64,000 bases of DNA. Origin: Allolobophora icterica. Lineage: Eukaryota > Annelida > Clitellata > Crassiclitellata > Lumbricidae. Below the pieces are notes generated by a model that did no database searches, was not told the DNA's origin, and was given only the letters and a program-made list of their open reading frames with translations. Below are positions 33,841 to 45,606 of the stretch, piece by piece; within the stretch, counting starts at the first letter, position 1; every line of letters begins with the position of its first letter. The stretch is from contig OY744605.1 in the NCBI GenBank assembly GCA_963556255.1, forward strand, positions 39,335,608-39,399,607, written 5' to 3'. A program made the position numbers and the translations under genes.

Positions 33841-36800
33841 CTAGGCAGTATCCATTTCTTCGGTAAGAGGCACGCGCCTACCACTGCCTTCGAGCGACAA
33901 GTCCGAACCTTGGGCGACGACTTTTTCATGGCTTTTGGTTTGAAAAGCCCCTATTTCTCCTTCTCCAACTAAGATGTGCTTCTCATGATTTAGCTCCTGA
34001 CGGCTCTTGACGATTGACGAACCACGATGAAACGTCAGTCCTTCTTCTAAATCAGGACCGACTTTTGACTTCCTAGGTTTGTGGACTAGAATACTTCCGT
34101 CTTCAATAACTGACTTTTTGGGGCCATCAACCAGTTCCTCCTGTTGAAGTTTAGTTTCGCGTTTCTTCTCCTTCACGGTCGCCTGATCCCGTGTCCTCGA
34201 GTGCGTGTAGTAGAGCGTGAAATTGTTGGACAGAATCGGAATAGTGAGCGCCATGATAACAGTACCGCAGAGGGCACAGGCGCTGCCCACAAAGTACCCG
34301 GCTATGGTGCGCGGATAGATATCGCCATACCCAACTGTTGTAATGGTAGTGAGGGCCCACCAGAACCCGATAGGAATCGTTTTGAAATTGGAATCTTCGT
34401 AGCTTGCCTCGGCGTAGAAGGCCAAAGTTGCGAAGACAAGAATGCAGATGAGGATAAAGACAAAGAGTATCAGCAGCTCGTAGATGCTGTCACGAAGCGA
34501 CCGGAGCAGGATCTTGAGCGGCTTGAAGTAGGCGAGCATCTGGAAGACCCTGAAGATGCGGACAATTCGAAGTGCGAAGATGACGCCCATGAAATCAATG
34601 TGCCGAAGCGTGCAAGGGTCGCTGAAGTTGGCTTCGAGTATGATCATTATGTAGAAGGGGATGATGGCAACGATATCGATGATTGTGATTGGAGACTTGA
34701 TGAAGGTCAGAGGTTTAGGAGCGACAATCAGTCGGATCAGGAGTTCCACCGAAAAAAAGGCGTTACAGAGTATGTCGAGAACGTGCAACGCGAAGTTGGG
34801 GTGGGGCAGCAGGCGGTGGAAAGTTGAGTCTTCGGCTGAGTTGGTGACATTGGATTTACTGCAGGAGCTATATTTCCCAGATATTTCTGTGTCTTGTAGT
34901 GGAGGAATCGTCTCCAGGCAACATCCGGTAATGGCAGCCATCACGAACATCATTGACACGATCGAGTAGACCTGAATCACAGACACGCAAGAAAGGTTAT
35001 CACTAATTGTCACACTGCCATTCTTGTGATGGTAATCGTAATCGTAATTGTACATTTATATAGCGCCCCTCTGACAGAAAGCTGATCAGAGGTGCTCCAG
35101 GTAACATAGATAATCTGATTACGGTACACAAGAATACGAACAAATAGAATGGTCTTCAATTATTAGCGAAACAGCATCAGATAAAGGGTAAGAATCTAAT
35201 CTCGCAAATTGAATGGCAGTCTGTTTCAGAGTAGAGGACCAAACTATCACGTCGCAGTTCGAAATTAAGTAACGGGGGAAAACCAGAATACATTAAACTG
35301 TAGATTGAAGAGATCTACCGTCAGGAACAGACAACAATTAAACAGTTCGGCCCGGTACAGCGAGTTGCTGAGCCGACACATCGACTGGGCGCTGGTTGGG
35401 TGTTTCATTACGCGAGACGACTGCCAGCTAACTGACCTCGCAGTCCACCCACCAACCCTATCGGACCACGGTCTTGCAATTACCGTTGTCCCGTTTTCTC
35501 CATGAGACGCTGATGCATGTCCAGGGACAGTTCCGATGGTGGACGTGTCTGGATCGTACCACATTCCGCGAGGCCCTCCTTGCCATTCCAGCCTTCTTAA
35601 ATTCATCGTCTCTCTCTGGCGCTTCGACCTCTGACCTCTGTGATATCTATGAGACAATGGTAACCGATATCGTCAACACCATGCTTCCAGCCCGCACCGC
35701 AAAAGGCGCGCCGCTTGGTGCCGACGCCAAGGTTTGACGCTGAGTGCCGTGCTTATCGACGGCATGCCCGTCGCTTGGGGAGAAGTTTCCGGAGAACCAA
35801 TGCCTCTACTGACCGTGCTGCCTGGGTAGAATACGTCCGTGAAATGCACCGTCGGTACAAGGATAAAGAGCGGTTCTACTGGGAGAGCAAGATTACCCAG
35901 CACACTGGAGAGCCCAGGAAACGCTGGTCAACATTCAACGACATCTTGGGTCGTGGGGTTCTGGTTCCTGTCCGGCTACAGCACACTTCACGGCTGATAC
36001 CTTCCTGGAGACCTTCACGACTAAAGTCCGCGCGGTCGGCGAGGCCACGGCAGACAGCCCACCACGGGTCTTTTCACCTGCGAGCTGCGATCTTCCGTCT
36101 CTGTGCCTGATCACCAGTGCTGAGCTCCGTCGAGTTATACTTACGTCAGCGCCGAAGACCTGTAAACTGGATCAGCACCATCGTTCATCCTCCATGGAGG
36201 ATGAAGCTCAGTATCTTCCTGCCGTTCCTTGCGGTTCTGTATAATCGTTCCCTCCAAGAGGGAGTTCTCCCTGCAAGCCAAAAAAGGTCCATCCTTGTTC
36301 CGGTGCTTTAAGCGGATTGACTCGACGCTACTGAGCCAACCAATTTTATGGTCATAGCGAATGTAAGTATATCCTTTAATAAACCAACTGCTAACCGCAC
36401 TTTAGTAAATGTTATATTCCTGTCTAAAAAATTGAGAATACTGTTGGCACGTAGCTCATGTGCTACCTGGACAAAAATTGCCTTCTCCCCACCTTCCAGT
36501 CGGGTTTCCGTAAGGGCCATTCCACAGAACCCTATTAGTCCGGCTTCTATCTGACATATGTATGGGCCATTGACAGATCCCAGCCAATCCCAGGTCACTC
36601 TCCTAGCGCTGTTTGATGTGCATGCCGCGTTCGACACTGTCGATCACGACATCAGCCACATCTTGTTTCGTTCGCATCGTAAATTTGTTTCAATGTCGAA
36701 TCTAAAACTTGAGATTAATGGCAGGGAAATTGTGCAGACAACGCCATCCGAGTTCCTTGGTGCATAGAGATATTGGGAAAACGGAGAGTCGAGCGATGAG

Positions 36801-39800
36801 CCTAGCAGAAGGCATTTAAAACAGATTGAAGGGGGAGAGAAACTGCTTAGGGAGACCCATGAGGAGCGAGTTGCAGTAATCCAATCGTGAGCAGACAAAT
36901 GCGTGAACTATGGTGGGAAAGAGAGAAGGTGCGACTGAGCATCTGATGGCCCTCAGATGCCTTAGTTGAAAGAAGCAGAAGCGAGTCAGGTTGGCTCTGT
37001 GAACGTGAAGGAGGAGTCAAGTGTGACACCCAAGTCACGAACGGTGGAAGAGTAAGGATAAGCAGGTACTTTTCGGTCAGCAATAGAAAGTCAAGCTTAG
37101 CAAGCTGCTGCCTGGTCCCCAAACCATATCAATTAAGTCTTAGCAGTGTTGAGGCAGAAATGGTTAGTCGACATCTAGTAGTAAAGGTCAGAGACTAAAA
37201 CAGCCTTGGCCAAGCATCGGGCGTTTCTGTAGTGGGTCCCACGATCTGGAACGACCCTCCCCCACTCAGGCCAAACTAATGACTGGCTTTTCCTCATCGG
37301 TCTCACGTTCCCTAAAGACTTTTCTGTTTCCCAGGGGCTTATATGCTGAGAGCGCCTATGTAGCCAATGAAGCGAACAAGAGTGAGTTGATCAGTTGGCG
37401 GACCATGTAGTACATGTACAAAAGCCTGAGCATAATCTGCATAAAGATGGTTATTTGCCCCATGTATGGCACAGAGACGGAATATCAGCAGTGAAGAGGA
37501 TGTATAGGATGAGATCGAGCATCGAGCCTCGGGGAATGTCCACCGAGTCCTAGTTTCACCAAGGACAACCAACTGTGAGCAGTCAGAGAGGCATGATTGA
37601 AAACCATTGAAGTGGAACAACAGAGAGCCCACAGAACAATTCCAGTCGCTGAAGCAGGATCTCATGGTCAACTATGTCGAAAACAGATGAGACATTGAAA
37701 TGCCCTAGAAGAAAGTGGTCAATAACTACATAAATATCAGATAACAGGGATGAGAGAGCAGTTTCTGTTTGAAATTTTGAATGGTGGCCTCTGAAGCCAG
37801 ATTGGGCAGCCGGTAGAAGCCCAGCTTGCTCATAGTATGGGAGTAGCTGGAGTGACATTAGTCTTTCAATAGTTCTACCTCCATCTAGACCACCTTCTGG
37901 GTGGATATAGCAGTCGAGGACCTGAGGAATATGCTAGGAAACGTTACGCAGCACCAGAGTGAACTTATGCTGCGCCACGAAACAGGAAAAGAGAAATTTA
38001 TGCAGCGCCAGACTGAGGTGGTGCAGTGTCACGAAACAAAGATCTTGCATGCAGCGCCACGATTTAGAGCAACGATCTTTTATGGAAAGCTAGCGTATGG
38101 CGTTGGCCTCCGTTACAGATAACTTTAATAGGTTAGCACTTTTGGTGAGTGAAGGAATGAAATTAAATAAGTTTGCGATAGAGACCGAAACGAATTCAGA
38201 TTAAAGAATACGGTTATTGCCTACTCAGCAATCAAGGGGAACTGCCTCATCCATGAGAAAACGGCGTTTCCAGGCGTAAAATCTAATTGGACAGGTCTAC
38301 AGATTCCGGTGAGACGTAGTGATCGCCTCAGAAGTTAAGACCTTCATAATTATAAGGAAAGAAGTATAAGAACACCCTTTCACTCGGGTTTGAACTGGAG
38401 GTCTATCAGGGAAGAACATAGTATTCATTCCCCCAGATTTCTACAGCAACACGGACCCCTAGCCTACACTGTCTATGACTGAGAAGTGGGTGCTTAGTCA
38501 GGCGGACAGAGGTGACGTAGATATATTCAAAAGCGGGTTCTCCGTATCGTACGTTTTCCTTGTCTATGTTTCGAAAGCTTTGAAGTGTTTGCATTCAGAT
38601 TAACGAATAACGGTCAATTTCATTAGAAACAAATTAACGTAGCTACCAAAAGTTAAACGTATACCTGCCGTTATTCAGATCATAATATCTAAGCACCTCT
38701 AAGAATTCACGCGTTCATCAGTCGCTTGAATTGTGTCATTAGGCCTATGAGGTCGACGCATTTATGTAGCACCCTATTAGGCATATCTTATAAGACGCTA
38801 TATTAAGTGTCTTGTAAGGCATACATGGCATGTAGAAGAACAGTGATGAGTCGCTCTAGGTCTTTGCAGTGGAAAACTAATAGCTCAACCGTGGAGTTTA
38901 TGTGAAAAAGCCAACATTAATCATACTTCCTAGGGATTGTTTATTCCGCACAGACTACTTCGAATATGCACAGACCTTTGCATAAATCGAGGAGTTTGGA
39001 CGGCACATGAGTCTCCAGATGGTAAGCCTGACCCTGGCCACTCCTGTGCGCGTTGACATTCCTTCATTCTCCAGTTGTTCTTGCCGCGGTATTCTATTGA
39101 GACTATCCAGCGCCTCCACTTTGTCAACGTTAGTGCAGTAATGAACCCAGCAACACGGGTGGATCAGCGTCTCCTTGAGGTTCCAGTACTCTAGCTCCCG
39201 TTGGACGACGACCCCACAGACGTCCATCGGAATGTGCAGCTCCCCTACATGTGAAGTATGTTCAACACATTACATGCACGTACGCATCTGTAGACAAGAA
39301 TCTGCATGCTTATAATAATCTTCGTTTAATATCTTCAAACTGACAACAACGCAGTATGATTACAAATCAGTACATGTTATGCGATAAATCTTAACTACTA
39401 ACAGAACAGACAGCCTGCAATACACGGCGCAAATTGCAGCCTACAAAGCATGTCCGCCTATGGGACTCGATCTCTTTACCTCTCGCACTCTACGCCAGAT
39501 GTTATCCAATGCGCTACCGGGCCCCCCCCCAATAAGGGTGCAGCATATAATTAGAGAAGAGGGCAGTGATTTAATTATGATATTGATAGCACTAAGCAAG
39601 TCGAGTTAAACTGCAGCAGCATCGGTCATGATTATGTTACAAGAAGCAGCAGACTTTGGTATCAACTGGAAGGTAAGCCATAAACCTCATGATGCTCTGA
39701 CCATATGATGCATCTATCTGCCGGAATTTGGGACTCGTCCCTTGCTGGCACTGTAAATGAAAGAAATGTAGGACTTACATGCGACTGTATGGCCTCGGCT

Positions 39801-40251
39801 CAATTTTTTAATGGCTGCCCGTTTGAATGGGTGCTACGCCATTTTGGGTATAAGCTTACATAGTGTAGGGATCGCGCTAGCCCGAGATAACGGTGTAGGG
39901 TCTAATTAGTAATTCCCCTAAATTGTTGGTTATAGAATTTTGGGGAAAAAATTAACAATCTTGGATGCAGTTAAACTGTATGACATCGAACCAACCGCTG
40001 CGATAGTAGTCTATGACGGCGTTGAAGACTTCGGGGTTTCTGTCGAAGAAGTATTCATCGGCGCGAAACTCTTGATGATGACGGGCCAATTCACCCAGTC
40101 GAGTGCCGGGCTTGCTGAACAGCGTTGTGACGAGGGTTTCATGGCGGATTCCGCCGACATTCAACACGATTTTGTCGAGATCGGGGTGGATGATCTCGAG
40201 AAAGCTATCTCCCGAGGTGTATGACCCAGGGGCGTGGTGAAGGTGAAGCAT
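33841..40251 (-). CDS. Shaw/Kv3-like voltage-gated K+ channel, paralogue 1
   Basis: Exons 39996-40251, 38976-39244 and 33841-34971 join in phase and give 551 aa. Residues 1-175: T1 tetramerisation domain ([37 protein letters not shown]) with the HX5CX20CC zinc motif of Kv2-4 channels ([10 protein letters not shown] to HPCCW). S1 176-200, S2 236-258, S3 268-288, S4 304-330, S5 340-362, pore helix and TTVGYGD at 386-392, S6 398-424. N-glycosylation site NVT in the S1-S2 loop (216). S4 keeps three arginines ([10 protein letters not shown]) but the next gating positions are Q, A and K. The S6 PVP hinge reads TIP (418-420). The C-terminal 120 residues are basic/acidic and not conserved in the family as I know it. 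The first Met is in MLHLHHAPG; the frame is open further upstream to an AACAG acceptor-like site, so an additional 5' exon is possible. The exon 2 donor GTCTGT is weak. Confidence 0.92.
35041..35384 (-). mobile_element. LINE 3' end inserted only in copy A
   Basis: Starts with TAATCGTAATCGTAATTG-type hexamers and ATTTATATAGCGCC, then GATCAGAGGTGCTCC: the reverse complement of the CR1/L2-like 3' end and its tail. Copy B lacks the whole 35020-35384 interval. Confidence 0.65.
35384..36770 (+). mobile_element. CR1/L2-like LINE ORF2 fragment, plus strand
   Basis: Fragments in changing frames: [20 protein letters not shown] to LSDHGLAITVVPF (end of the endonuclease), FDAECRAYRRHARRLGRSFR and WVEYVREMHRRYKDKERFYW (linker), VLYNRSLQEGVLPASQKRS, FQSGFRKGHSTE and LALFDVHAAFDTVDHD (RT motif A). 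Many stops and shifts; inactive. The first 360 bp are also present in copy B (58296-58660). Confidence 0.85.
36780..37860 (-). mobile_element. CR1/L2-like LINE RT fragment, minus strand
   Basis: The minus strand reads LLPYYEQAGLLPAAQSGFRG, ETALSSLLSDIYVVIDHFLL and VSSVFDIVDHEILLQRLEL, later GTRQQLAKLDFL. It is the same family as the plus-strand fragment next to it but from a different insertion. A plus-strand LINE C-terminus (FSVVGPTIWNDP-like) is wedged in at 37200-37340. Confidence 0.8.
37870..38745. other. Copy A-specific intron sequence, nothing recognised
   Basis: No counterpart in copy B. A few short GCAGCGCCA-containing direct repeats at 37945-38060. No ORF or RNA gene identified. Confidence 0.4.
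39313..39533 (-). mobile_element. tRNA-derived SINE inserted only in copy A
   Basis: On the minus strand the head reads CCCGGTAGCGCATTGGATAA (A-box-like TAGCGCATTGG) with a B-box-like GATCGAGTCCC about 45 nt further on. The body runs down to about 39313. The corresponding site in copy B (about 59521) is uninterrupted, so this 220-bp segment is a post-duplication insertion. Confidence 0.7.
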
Positions 40252-40386
40252 CTTGCGCCGGCCATCAACTTCCAGTCGCACCAGTCCTATCCGGAAGTAC
40301 TGTGCAACAATCCTATTAACGCGTGTATGAATCAAAAAGAGAGAAACCTGCTGTTAGGTTATAATACTGCATATATTAATACTGTA

Positions 40387-40427
40387 CATATATATATATA
40401 TATATACACAAATATATATATGTGCAT
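40387..40427. repeat. (TA)n tract
   Basis: TA repeats abutting the left target duplication of the TIR element that follows. Confidence 0.9.
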
Positions 40428-41780
40428 TAGGGTGATTCAAAAAAATTTTTTTTTGAAAGTTAATGTGCATAGTTGTTTATTTTGTTCCTTTTGGGTTCAG
40501 ATTAAAGTCTGTATAAAAAAAGTCAGTATCAAATACATTTTAGAGGTTGCTCATTGAGCACAAAAGTTCCCATACAATCGTATTCTCAAGTAACATATTA
40601 TAAGATGATGGCTATATTGCACACAGAATAAAGTTGAATAGCATGAATAGTAGATTCATTAATAACTCAAAGTATCCATTAGAAAATAGAAATTCACAAT
40701 ATCTGTTGACTAAAAAATCTAACAATCAACCAGGAAGTGTTTATTAGTCAATCGTAAATCAGTGTTCCAGCTCTTAGCGCGAACTGCAGCCTTTCCAAGT
40801 AGATTTGGCAGAATCTGGCACACGGCGTCAGTGATCTTCAACCACCTGCATCAATTTTTGCATCTCATTTTAATTCTTGGTTACAGACTCATTGAAATGT
40901 GATATCAGAGCAATGGAGCACTCAGCAGCATCACTGACCACAAACTAACCATGGCAGATTCGATCTGTTGAAATATCACAGATGAGCTCCAAGTTTCTGG
41001 ATTATTAGACATGATGAAGACTGTATCAAAGCCAAGAGAACGCATATGGTACAGACTTAAGATGGATTAACAAGCTCATTCAGCTCTTCGTTGCGTAGAT
41101 CCATACAAGGATCTATTTTAATGCCTCTGACTCTTCAGTTTTTGCCATGTTGACGCATGCCAGCAATAATGTTGCATTCAGGTCCAATGATGCTTTGTCA
41201 GAAAGAAAGCCAAAGGGTTCCTTTGGCTTTCTTTCAGGTCCTATTTACCGCAGATGATTGTTTTTTTGGCATCTTCAGACACAACTTTGTTAATTGATGT
41301 ATACTGCCTGATCTGCTTGTACAACTGGAAGTCGTTAATTGGTGCATCAGATATCACCGAACAAGCTATCCATGCTCTCACATATATATGACTTGCAAAC
41401 AAACAGAATTCAATGGTATTTCTTTTCCAAGAGGCTCATTTGAAATTGATCTCTAAAAGGATAATTCTTGAAGCAATAACTAACCTTAGCCATCCATCTG
41501 ACCATATGATATGCATCTGGCTGTCTGAAACGATGCATCCCAAGATTTTACCCCAATTTAATTATATCATTGTATTCGAGGGTCTCATCAATGGCAAATA
41601 CATTGCTTTCTCCATGGGGACCATATCTCGAATATGAGGTCGTTGAGCAACCAGTAAACATTGATAGATTACAGTAAAATTTTGCTGTATTGTTCAGAAC
41701 AACCAAAGGAACAAAATAATCTACTATGTCAGCCAATCAGGAAAAAGAATTTTTTTCCCATGGCGGCGTGAATCACCCTA
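40428..41780 (-). mobile_element. TIR element with transposase-like remnant
   Basis: TAGGGTGATTCA at the left is mirrored by TGAATCACCCTA at the right, with a perfect 8-bp target duplication ATGTGCAT (40420-40427, 41781-41788). The minus strand at about 41430-41545 reads AYHMVRWMAKVSYCFKNYPF then RDQF, like the conserved (A)xHHARWMxKxIY...FRDQF block of the same uncharacterised protein family found in the 2.9-kb element at 27068. Numerous stops; inactive. Confidence 0.75.
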
Positions 41781-41786
41781 ATGTGC

Positions 41787-41788
<2 letters not shown>

Positions 41789-41849
<61 letters not shown>

Positions 41850-42119
41850 CAAATCAAAATCTTTATTGCAATCAAGCAATGAGTGAACAGTTGTCAATCT
41901 CAGAAACGTAAAACTAGAATGATCATTACTGGCCACAAAAGGTGGCCTTAAAGGGATTATTTCCGCTAAGCAGGAGCACCTAAAGTGGACCAATCATCCT
42001 AACTAAATGACTGTCATTGAGAAAGTAGTCTAGAGAGGTCTATTTCTGTATAGAATATATATAGGGCGTATCCCCTATTGTTCAGTAGAGACCACGGTGA
42101 CAACAATAGAAATGTGTCT

Positions 42120-42203
<84 letters not shown>

Positions 42204-42220
42204 TATATATATATATATAA
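41789..42220. repeat. (TA)n tracts
   Basis: Two long AT-dinucleotide runs (about 41790-41845 and 42121-42220) separated by 275 bp with no gene recognised. Translated poly-Tyr/Ile ORFs are artefacts. Confidence 0.95.
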
Positions 42221-42221
42221 G

Positions 42222-43424
42222 ACCGTCCAGCTGACGTCACGAACATTTTTGCTTCCCACAATTCCTATGAGAAACTTCTTCAGCTTATGACTCAAGAACT
42301 AAAAAATGTCGTTGATTGGTTTCGAGTCAATAAATTATCACTGAACCTAAGAAAAACAACTATGTCCTATTTTGTTCACACCGCAAGCACACTCCAGAGA
42401 CCAAGGCAACACTTCTTATGGACAATATTCAAATACCACAGGTAACTTCGGTCAAATTCCTGGGCGTCCATGTGGACCAATTTCTAACATGGAAGGTGCA
42501 TATTGAGAATATTTCCAAAAAAATTGCGAAAAGCGTAGGCATCCTGGCCCGTATTGCTTTCTTACTACCACCACACATCAGATTGAACTTATACTATTCT
42601 CTAATTCACCCGTATCTTTCATACTGTAATATAGTCTGGGCCTCAAATTATTCCTCTCGGCTACTTAAGGTTAACCCCATTACAAAAGAGGGCCACCAAA
42701 ATTATTACTGGCAAATCAGGTCCAAAGTCTTTTCAAACCGTTTTATATAAATTAAAAATTTTATCAATTGAGCAGATTAGAATCCAGCAGACATCCGAAT
42801 TCATGTTCAAATATAGGCCTATGCATAATCTTCTGCCCCAGCTTTTAATGACTTCTTTAGTCTAATATCCCAAACAAACCCCTATAACATTAGAACATCT
42901 AGGCCTACCAATTATAGAGGAATATCCACGAGAACAAACACCCGGAAGTTCTCAATTAAGAGTTCTGGTCCGCGGACCTGGAGCAATATTCCAATTATCA
43001 TAAGAAACCTGCCCAATATTTTCATCTTCAAAAAAACTCCGCAATTATCTAACCACATAATGCTTCCTAACCTACCCACGATTACTAGGCCTTTACGAAT
43101 AAATCACTGCATTGTGTGCGCACTGGGTTATGAGGTTGAAATCCAATGTGATTTAACTCTGAATCTTAGTTAACTAGTTAAGCGTTTATATTTCACCTAC
43201 CTTATACTATTTAGCACTGTTGCCAGTACTGGCAGTATGTTTACGCTTATGGGTAACCCCGCTAGCGGGATCTAGGTCCCTTAGGGGTTGTTTCCCTTTA
43301 CTCTCCTGTTAATACTGTCACTAAAGGATTTTATTTTCTGTAAATTTTGGTATCAAATGATTGAATTCTTGTAACTGCATATTATGAGAAGTAATAAAAT
43401 TTATGGTTATGGTTATGGTTATAT
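42222..43424 (+). mobile_element. Jockey/CR1-like LINE, 5'-truncated, with TTATGG tail
   Basis: Plus-strand pieces: KLLQLMTQELKNVVDWFRVN, KLSLNLRKT, then SVKFLGVHVDQFLTWKVHIE, ARIAFLLPPHIRLNLYYSLI and HPYLSYCNIVWASNYSSRLL, which are RT thumb and C-terminal motifs of Jockey/CR1-type elements. A 3' UTR ends in AATAAAATTTATGG with three to four TTATGG units (43398-43422). Frameshifted near 42370 and 42690. Confidence 0.85.
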
Positions 43425-43429
43425 ATATT

Positions 43430-43799
43430 ACAGAGGAGGACGGCGTATTGTTGCAGCGACTAGACGGATTATCGTGGCGACTACGCCGGCGGAAACAGTA
43501 ACTCTTGCGGTGTATCTCAGTATTTTTTTCTTATTTTACGACGATTTTTGTTAATAAAGTTTTCGAAGCATCCTCTCAGTCTCCTGATAGACTACGGGGC
43601 CTTACTCCCGGATTGAGAATTGGAACCTTAGGTACCGGGAAGGTCATCCTGGTTGTTAGCTTAGCTCCGGTAACCGTCACAATACAGTAGTCATATAGGC
43701 CTAGAGCCCATCACTGCCAACGAATATAGAAGCCTGAGAGTGTCTTAAGGGCAGCAGAGGTAGCCTACTGGGATAGAGCCCCGGAAACCAGATTAATTA

Positions 43800-43800
<1 letters not shown>
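43430..43800. other. Unassigned spacer, possibly part of an LTR
   Basis: No ORF recognised. AATAAAGTTTTCGAAG followed after 130 bp by ACCGTCACA looks like the R/U5 part of an LTR, but no partner or TG start was found. Confidence 0.3.

Positions 43801-43803
<3 letters not shown>

Positions 43804-43869
<66 letters not shown>
43804..43869. repeat. (ATA)n microsatellite
   Basis: About 22 AAT/ATA units. Confidence 0.95.
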
Positions 43870-43873
<4 letters not shown>

Positions 43874-43989
43874 TAATAGTGCCCAGTTAGCAGGTCAGTT
43901 TAGAAAATACGCTCTAATTGCTACTCCAATCCGTTAACAGAGAATATACGAATTCATCGAATAAAGTCGGTAAGTGGGAGTGGTATACG

Positions 43990-44876
43990 CAGTGGCGGCG
44001 CCAGACATTTTTGTAAACAGGGCCAAGTCAGGGCAGTCATACAAGTAGGCCTAACCAGTGCAGAGGGCGATTTAATTATATGGAGGGCGCAGGGTAAACG
44101 TAGCCTACGTTTGAGCGTAATTAATTATTGGACGAAATGTCCACGTTCGCTTTAGCGTAATTAATTTATATTAAAAGCTGGATGAGCGATGAAATAGAAA
44201 TAAAACTGGAAGCTGGATGAGCGATGAAAATGGAGATCAAATGAGAAGCTGGATGTGCGAAGAAAATAGACCTCAAACTAGAAGCTGTATCAGCAATGAA
44301 AATGTGTCATAATTATTAAAACTTAAAATAGAAGCTGGATGTGCGATGAAAATGAGCTTAAACTGGAAGCTGGATGGATGAACGATTAAAACGTGTAATA
44401 TTAAAACTAAACTAAAAGCTGGAAGGTCGATGAAAACGAGAAAGTGGATGAAATAATTATTTACGCTATTCATTTTTTCGAAATCATACCAATAATTAAT
44501 AACGCTAAAGCGTAGGCCTACGTTTACCGAGCGCAAGTAGCCTAGGCCTATAGCGCGAGCTTAAATTGTGACCATATATGATCGCGCTACCGCGCTTGCC
44601 ATAAATTACCCTTAGCACTATTAGGCCTATATTTGTTTATAGTCAGGAGGCCAGATGGGCGAAGTCCTCCGGAAGCTGAACGCTTTTTGACATTTGTAAA
44701 GCAAATTTTAACATTTCAGTGAATTAAGTCAATTTATATCTCATGCAGGATATAACAAATAGGCCTATGCCCGAACAAATTCTGAACAGGGCAAACATTT
44801 TTGCAGGGCATCGACCAGGGCAAAGGCTTTTTTACCAGGGCATTTGCCCTGACGCGCCCTGGTGTAGCGCGGCCCC
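43990..44876. mobile_element. Nonautonomous DNA element (GGGCAAA/CAGGGC termini)
   Basis: Left CAGTGGCGGCGCCAGACATT, right GCCCTGGTGTAGCGCGGCCC, with TATACG immediately outside both ends (43984-43989 and 44877-44882). AGGGC-containing subterminal blocks occur on both sides. It hosts the foldback element at 44093-44528. Class uncertain, possibly hAT. Confidence 0.5.
44093..44528. mobile_element. Foldback element, second copy, minisatellite core
   Basis: Begins GGTAAACGTAGCCTACGTTT and ends in the inverse (CGTAGGCCTACGTTTACC). The interior has about eight degenerate units AGAAGCTGGATGAGCGATGA plus AAAT and 8-20 variable bases. Opposite orientation to the copy at 3831-4148. No ORF. Confidence 0.8.
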
Positions 44877-44879
44877 TAT

Positions 44880-45229
44880 ACGAATTCCATGAGTTACGGT
44901 CTTGGTCCCACGGACGTGCGGACCCGAGAGCCTCTTCATGATGAATTTTCTTCTATCGATGGTGTCGCCCTCTAAACATTGGCCAATGAATTCAGTTTTA
45001 GAAAAGTTAAACACAGGAATCAGCTGGATATGTCATTGAGGAAATGATCTGAGAGACTAGAAAAAGAAGATGAACAGTCAGAAACAGTTCCGTCTCGCTT
45101 GGAATCACAGTAAATTACTTTAACGATATATTTCACTAACCTCCTCTCTAAAACAGCGTGACACTGACGCGCTAGCGTTCGCCATTCATAAACCATTTTT
45201 AGTCATTTATGACGTCATCTACCAAACAC
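44880..45229. other. Spacer, no gene identified
   Basis: A 60-codon minus-strand frame (RRKFIMKRLSGPHVRGT) is open here but matches nothing I recognise and runs into the neighbouring transposon, so I do not call it a gene. Confidence 0.35.
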
Positions 45230-45606
45230 ACAAAGGATCTTTATTTAATTCTTTTTGTAGCCCCACTATAAAAATCTATCATGAAAAGAAGTGTCCAGCT
45301 GAATGGAGGAAGGCTATAATTGTTCGAATACATAAGAAAACTAACAAGAGCGAACGCAGCATTATCGAGGCATTAGTAGCTGTTATGTGTTCCTGGAAAA
45401 TTAAGCACGCAGATACTACAACAACATCTGAGAAAATAATTATGTCGAGGTGGTCGGTGATGGCTGAGTAACAGGCGGGATTAAGAGCAGGGAGAGGTAC
45501 AATGTCAACTCTTCGTTGTTCGACAGCCATCAGAGAAGTGTTTCGAAAGAAATCGAATGTTGTACACCAATTTCATAGATTTTAAACAAGCTTTCGATAG
45601 TGTATG
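45230..45606 (+). mobile_element. LINE reverse transcriptase, 5' part, split by LTR element
   Basis: Plus-strand pieces AEWRKAIIVRIHKKTNKSE and NFIDFKQAFDSV (RT motif A) show a LINE RT. The reading frame continues on the other side of the retrotransposon at 53628-53722. Several stops predate or accompany the split. Confidence 0.8.

Larger units (their letters stand above)
33148..40363. repeat. Segmental duplication, copy A (Kv gene 1)
   Basis: Homology with copy B (56576-63868) covers the 3' flank, all three exons and intron parts, and ends about 25 nt upstream of the first exon frame on the plus strand. Copy A alone contains extra DNA at about 33205-33355, 35020-35384 and 35750-38745 and a SINE at 39313-39533. 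Confidence 0.9.

Noticed and set aside
34144..34827. 227-residue plus-strand ORF
   Set aside because: Lies antisense to the conserved transmembrane exon of Kv gene 1; codon shadow. The same holds for 57485-57937 in gene 2.
40333..40335. Start of Kv gene 1 at the upstream end of the open frame
   Set aside because: The codon there is TTG. The first ATG in frame is at 40249-40251 and gives a normal T1 N-terminus.
41726..42295. ORFs rich in Tyr and Ile on both strands
   Set aside because: They are translations of TA dinucleotide repeats.
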